Below, one piece after another: positions 63,828 through 64,000 of a stretch of DNA of 64,000 bases (positions are counted from its first letter, which is position 1; the number at the start of each line of letters is the position of its first letter). A program made the translations under genes and the position numbers. The notes beneath the pieces were generated by a model that was given only the letters and a program-made list of their open reading frames with translations, made no database searches and had not been told where the DNA came from. The stretch is from Sphingosinicella sp. CPCC 101087 (lineage in GTDB: Bacteria > Pseudomonadota > Alphaproteobacteria > Sphingomonadales > Sphingomonadaceae): contig NZ_SBFF01000003.1 of NCBI RefSeq assembly GCF_004151485.1, forward strand, positions 248,001-312,000. Direction: 5' to 3'.

Positions 63828-64000
63828 GCGCGCCTGGCTGGCGCTTCGCCTGGCGGGTCGCCCGTCGCGACCTGCACCGCAGCTTCCGGGGCCTGAGGCT
63901 TCTCTTCATCTGTCTCTTCCTCGGGGTCGCCACCCTGGCCGCGATCGGCAGCCTCACGTCGGCGATCACCGCGGAGCTGGCCGACCGGGGGCGGGTCATT
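63824..64000 (+). CDS. ABC transporter permease, YbbP type (3' end outside window)
   Basis: 59 residues are seen before the window ends. MSAPGWRFAWRVARRDLHRS is followed by one membrane helix (LLFICLFLGVATLAAIGSL), the usual start of YbbP/FtsX-type permeases. It overlaps the ATPase gene by four bases. Confidence 0.85.
   Translation, partial: MSAPGWRFAWRVARRDLHRSFRGLRLLFICLFLGVATLAAIGSLTSAITAELADRGRVI

Overview
This is a 64 kb piece of a GC-rich chromosome from an alphaproteobacterium, most likely a member of the Sphingomonadales. The lineage call rests on gene content: a PhyR/NepR/EcfG general stress locus, CpdR, a DUF1013 (TrcR-like) regulator, SapC, and a FecI/FecR/TonB-receptor set. No database search could be run, so family names come from motifs recognised in the translations. 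Coding density is high. Many neighbours overlap by ATGA or GTGA, or end tail-to-tail within a few bases. No CRISPR array, IS element, phage or plasmid gene was seen.

Layout. 1-5.1 kb: a DUF885 peptidase-like protein cut by the window edge, an alpha/beta hydrolase, and a convergent NarX/NarL-type kinase and regulator pair. 5.8-12.2 kb: a lipoprotein and a molybdenum cofactor cluster (moaA, mobA, and the leftward run moaD-moaE-moaB-moaC-moeA) with a NUDIX gene and a DUF454 gene. 12.2-20.9 kb: a hybrid kinase directly behind a 1,795-residue kinase built on about nine 92-residue HAMP-like repeats, with a divergent set of one winged-helix-like and two small membrane proteins. 20.9-25.7 kb: an orphan ExbD, two small exported proteins, then scpA-scpB-tatA-tatB-tatC.

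25.7-30.5 kb is a general stress response locus: an entericidin-like lipoprotein, a small acidic protein, a PhyP/PhyK-like sensor with a degenerate ATPase domain, nepR, phyR, a one-helix membrane peptide, ecfG, and a 59-residue second NepR-like protein that is easily missed. Three sites match the EcfG promoter pattern GGAAC-N16-(C/T)GTT and sit upstream of genes in this locus. 30.5-43.3 kb: glnE, bcp, a DUF455 protein, an M23 peptidase, a TIGR03032-like protein, the DUF1013 regulator, an MBL hydrolase, xseB, ispA and coaD. 43.4-50.4 kb: a cyclophilin, queA and tgt (with DUF427 and MarR-GNAT genes between them), a cysteine hydrolase and a DEAD-box helicase. 50.4-54.5 kb: an FAD-linked oxidase, sapC, a candidate anti-Shine-Dalgarno small RNA with its own promoter and terminator, an N-formylglutamate amidohydrolase, cpdR and tRNA-Val(GAC).

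54.7-61.2 kb is a FecI-FecR-TonB receptor-S9 peptidase module. Its gene order matches the uptake and cleavage half of known lasso-peptide loci, but no lasso precursor or maturation genes are present, so it may be a scavenging module. The window ends with a DUF481 outer-membrane-like protein and a tesA/ybbA/ybbP-type locus that runs off the right edge. The strongest candidates for new biology are the second NepR with the degenerate kinase, the lasso-like scavenging module with an unusual catalytic acid, the small RNA, and the HAMP-array kinase with its divergent small genes.
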